Shown here: piece by piece, positions 61,927 through 64,000 of the stretch
Numbering within the stretch: position 1 is the stretch's first letter
Layout of the letters: each line of letters begins with the position of its first letter
Origin: Tetragonia tetragonoides
Lineage: Eukaryota; Streptophyta; Magnoliopsida; Caryophyllales; Aizoaceae
Direction: 5' to 3'
Assembly (NCBI GenBank): GCA_038025085.1
Contig: CM076139.1
Coordinates: 45,674,807-45,738,806, forward strand
Length of the DNA: 64,000 bases
Position numbers and translations under genes: made by a program
Notes under the pieces: model-generated
What the model was told of the DNA's origin: nothing
What the model saw: the letters and a program-made list of their open reading frames with translations, nothing else
Databases searched by the model: none

Positions 61927-63862
61927 CTAATTAACATCTTTCAAGTTTCTGCTTAACCTAACAGGGCTACAGTGCAACCTCGGAGATCTCTGCTGGGCAG
62001 AGCTACAAGATTTGATGCTACCCTTGCTTAAACAAGTTACTTCACTATTTATAGACGAAATTGGTGAAATTCGAAGTTTGTAAGGTGAATCACAGTCCGA
62101 ATAACCCTCTAAATTCACCAGCTTAACCCTTGGGGAGCTTGTCGATCTTGTTTTCGCTTTTGCAGACTCAGTTGCAGCCATATAAGTCGGAATGCTGGTT
62201 GGAGAACTCGAACGAAAACCGTCTTCATTATCAGAACTTTGCTTCCTAGGATTAAGAAATGACCTTCTAGCTAGAGATACAACATGAGGATTGTTCAAGC
62301 CATCTATGTTCCTCAGTTTAAGCTGTTTCCCTCCGATTTTGTCGTCGTTCTTAGGTGCTTCATCATTTACATACTTCTCTAGCCAGTACCTAAGCCTACC
62401 TTCAGACTTGCCATCTTCTGAATCTGTCGAATTCTGAGTATGTATAACAACGGAGATTATTGAGTTTAGCTGATTAATCAAACTTTAGTAGCTTGTAAGG
62501 AAAAAAATGTGCATAATAATTGTTGCTACTAATCAATTTTTACCCTATGATTAGTTAAATATGCTTTGCTCCTCTGCCTTCTCAAAAAGGCCTCTTTCTT
62601 GCTCAGGATTATCTCAATGTCTTCATCATTTGACACAAAAAGTCCTCCATCATAACTTCTTCGCCTATTGAATTCTACCTGCATTGTTACCCAAACCATC
62701 AATTAGTCTAGCTAGCAAGTCACCGGTGGATCTCGAGAGAAGTTAAAATCATTCTTTCTTAATCAGACGGAAAGAGTAAGTCTTCTACGAGACCAACTTG
62801 GAAAGACGACGAATAGAGATTTTCGGAGGACTTCATAACTCATAAGTTTATACTCATTAAGCTTACCATTTTTAGTACTGCATTATCTCAAACTAATAAA
62901 CATCACCAAGCTTGACAAATGCTTTAGAACTCATATGACAAGGTTTTCAAGGGAAAAGAAGATGACATTACAAGAACTCATGGCAACCTTTCAATTTTGT
63001 AGTTTTCCATTTTGATTGTATATAATCCATATTTATCATCAGAAACAAACAAAATAAGAAAAATAAGAGGATTGCCAGTTTGCCACAAGGAAACTGAAGT
63101 ATTTAATGTCCTATTATTAACTCAGAAGGTATTTACTTGTCTAAGGATGGACACTAGGACGAGGCACTTCTACAAACTGAACTACAATTCAAAACATTGG
63201 GTACATAATTCAATGAGATTTATTAGCCTGGCACGCACCACACATCATATGTTTGGTGTATATTAGGATAAACAGGACATTTGCTTGTCCAGTGACATAT
63301 ATCCATATATAAAAATTTACAAAAGGGTGTAATCTGTAATATGATGATAATAACACAAAAACTTTTATAAGACGGTATTTCCGTAACTTTTGGTGAGACG
63401 GGGTTACTTTTCAATGAAATAAGGGCCACGTGACCCCTACATTACTAAATTGTGACCCAATTTTTCTGTGAGTTGGTCTCACACAAAACTTGCTGTGATA
63501 ATAATACTTAAAAGCTACTCAATCTTTTAGAGTAAAAAAGTTTCAATTCAGTGGAAAATAACACGCTCCAACATGCATTCAAGTCACGTCAATTGCTCAA
63601 AATTACTCAAAACTTTTAAGAAGTTTAACTGAAGTTGTAAAAAATGTACCTTTCGTTTCTCATCTCTGAGAACTTGTAAGTGCAAGTCATCTCTGTACCT
63701 TCCCTGCAGCATTCGACTTCTCCTCGTACAAAACTCAGATTGGATACTCACAATGGCTTGCAAGCACTTCAATGTGTTCATAGCTTGGCGTCTCACTGCT
63801 CGCCCTCGAATAATCGCTTGAAGCCTCACAAATCCCTTCAACGCCCTCAATGCTTTCCTTGC
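61927..63862 (-). CDS. IQD-family calmodulin-binding protein, 3' exons (5' end beyond window)
   Basis: Three exons (minus): 63862-63650, 62678-62545, 62433-61927, joined in frame by GT-AG introns, stop TAG 61927. The first starts ARKALRALKGFVRLQA, the usual second part of the IQ67 region after its conserved intron, with IQ-type repeats (VRLQAIIRGRAVRRQA, LKCLQAIVSIQSEF). The middle exon is charged (NDEDIEIILSKKEAFLRRQR). The last exon has YWLEKYV and the family signature PTYMAATESAKAKTRSTSSP, then a Ser/Arg/Pro-rich basic tail. IQD proteins bind calmodulin and often associate with microtubules or nuclei, scaffolding calcium signals. No lesion is seen in these 854 coding bases. The exon with the first IQ motif must lie above 64000. 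Confidence 0.9.
63360..63490. repeat. MITE-like repeat in an IQD intron
   Basis: TTATAAGACGGTATTTCCG at the left and GTGAGTTGGTCTCACACAA at the right form an imperfect inverted pair, flanked by CACAAAAACTT and CACAAAACTT. It lies in the 971-bp intron between 62678 and 63650. Confidence 0.5.
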
Positions 63863-64000
63863 CTACACACCAGTTTCAAATCCCAACCAAACTGATTAAA
63901 AAAAAAAAAAACTTGTATCCAATGCACAAGCTAAGAATTCATCAAATGTGGTATTTGGCGGCTGAGTATGAGCTTAATATATATACTTGCCCACCAATTT
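63863..64000 (-). other. IQD intron, partial
   Basis: Minus-strand acceptor ...GTGTGTAG lies at the exon edge, with an A-rich (+) run at 63898-63911. No exon is visible to the window end. Confidence 0.5.

Overview
This is a window of plant nuclear DNA, almost certainly from a eudicot. The evidence is plant-type GT-AG introns, a plant cytokinin oxidase/dehydrogenase gene, a plant IQD-family gene, and dense nests of plant LTR retrotransposons, L1-type LINEs, SINEs and hAT-like MITEs. Short repeats with GAGACGGT/ACCGTCTC-like ends (61.6 kb, 63.4 kb) remind me of Caryophyllales genomes, but that is only an impression. Very little of the window is working host gene.

Layout. 1-4.27 kb: AT-rich DNA with a tRNA-like element, a LINE 3' fragment and a tiny poly(A) insertion. 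4.27-15.98 kb: a dead Ty1/copia element; its left LTR holds a 909-bp hAT-like MITE and its right LTR holds a complete but dead 5.0-kb L1-type LINE. 17.4-43.4 kb: a large nest. It starts with an inverted LTR fragment and a minus-strand, apparently non-coding 5.4-kb LTR element (17676-23078). A GTTAAC minisatellite follows. Then comes a broken Ty3/gypsy Tat-lineage element (element 1, from 24.1 kb), interrupted by a 303-bp insertion, itself interrupted by a full-length 14.3-kb sister element (element 2, 27967-42259, TSD CTCAT). The nest ends with element 1's pol stub and 3' LTR (42616-43392).

Element 2 is the most interesting object. Besides gag, protease, RT, two RNase H domains and integrase on the + strand, it carries on the minus strand, between pol and the 3' LTR, a six-exon gene. 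That gene has five short GT-AG introns, its own TATAAATA box and a plant-mobile-domain (PMD)-like region. Antisense extra ORFs are known in the Tat group; the intron structure and separate promoter readable here deserve a closer look. All its coding parts now carry lesions.

43.4-50.6 kb: a low-repeat stretch with a few unassigned exon-like segments, then a minus-strand CKX1-type cytokinin oxidase/dehydrogenase with five exons (47960-50270) that looks freshly inactivated (one 1-nt deletion, one CAG-to-TAG change). 50.6-60.7 kb: intergenic repeats, including nested TIR elements around a 3.0-kb non-coding LTR element and a solo LTR, and a minus-strand SINE. 61.9 kb to the end: the three last visible exons of a minus-strand IQD calmodulin-binding protein gene whose 5' exons lie beyond the window.

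The genes do not form an operon or pathway. The two host loci (CKX, IQD) are independent; everything else is transposon-derived and mostly inactivated by nonsense transitions, consistent with long-term silencing and methylation decay.
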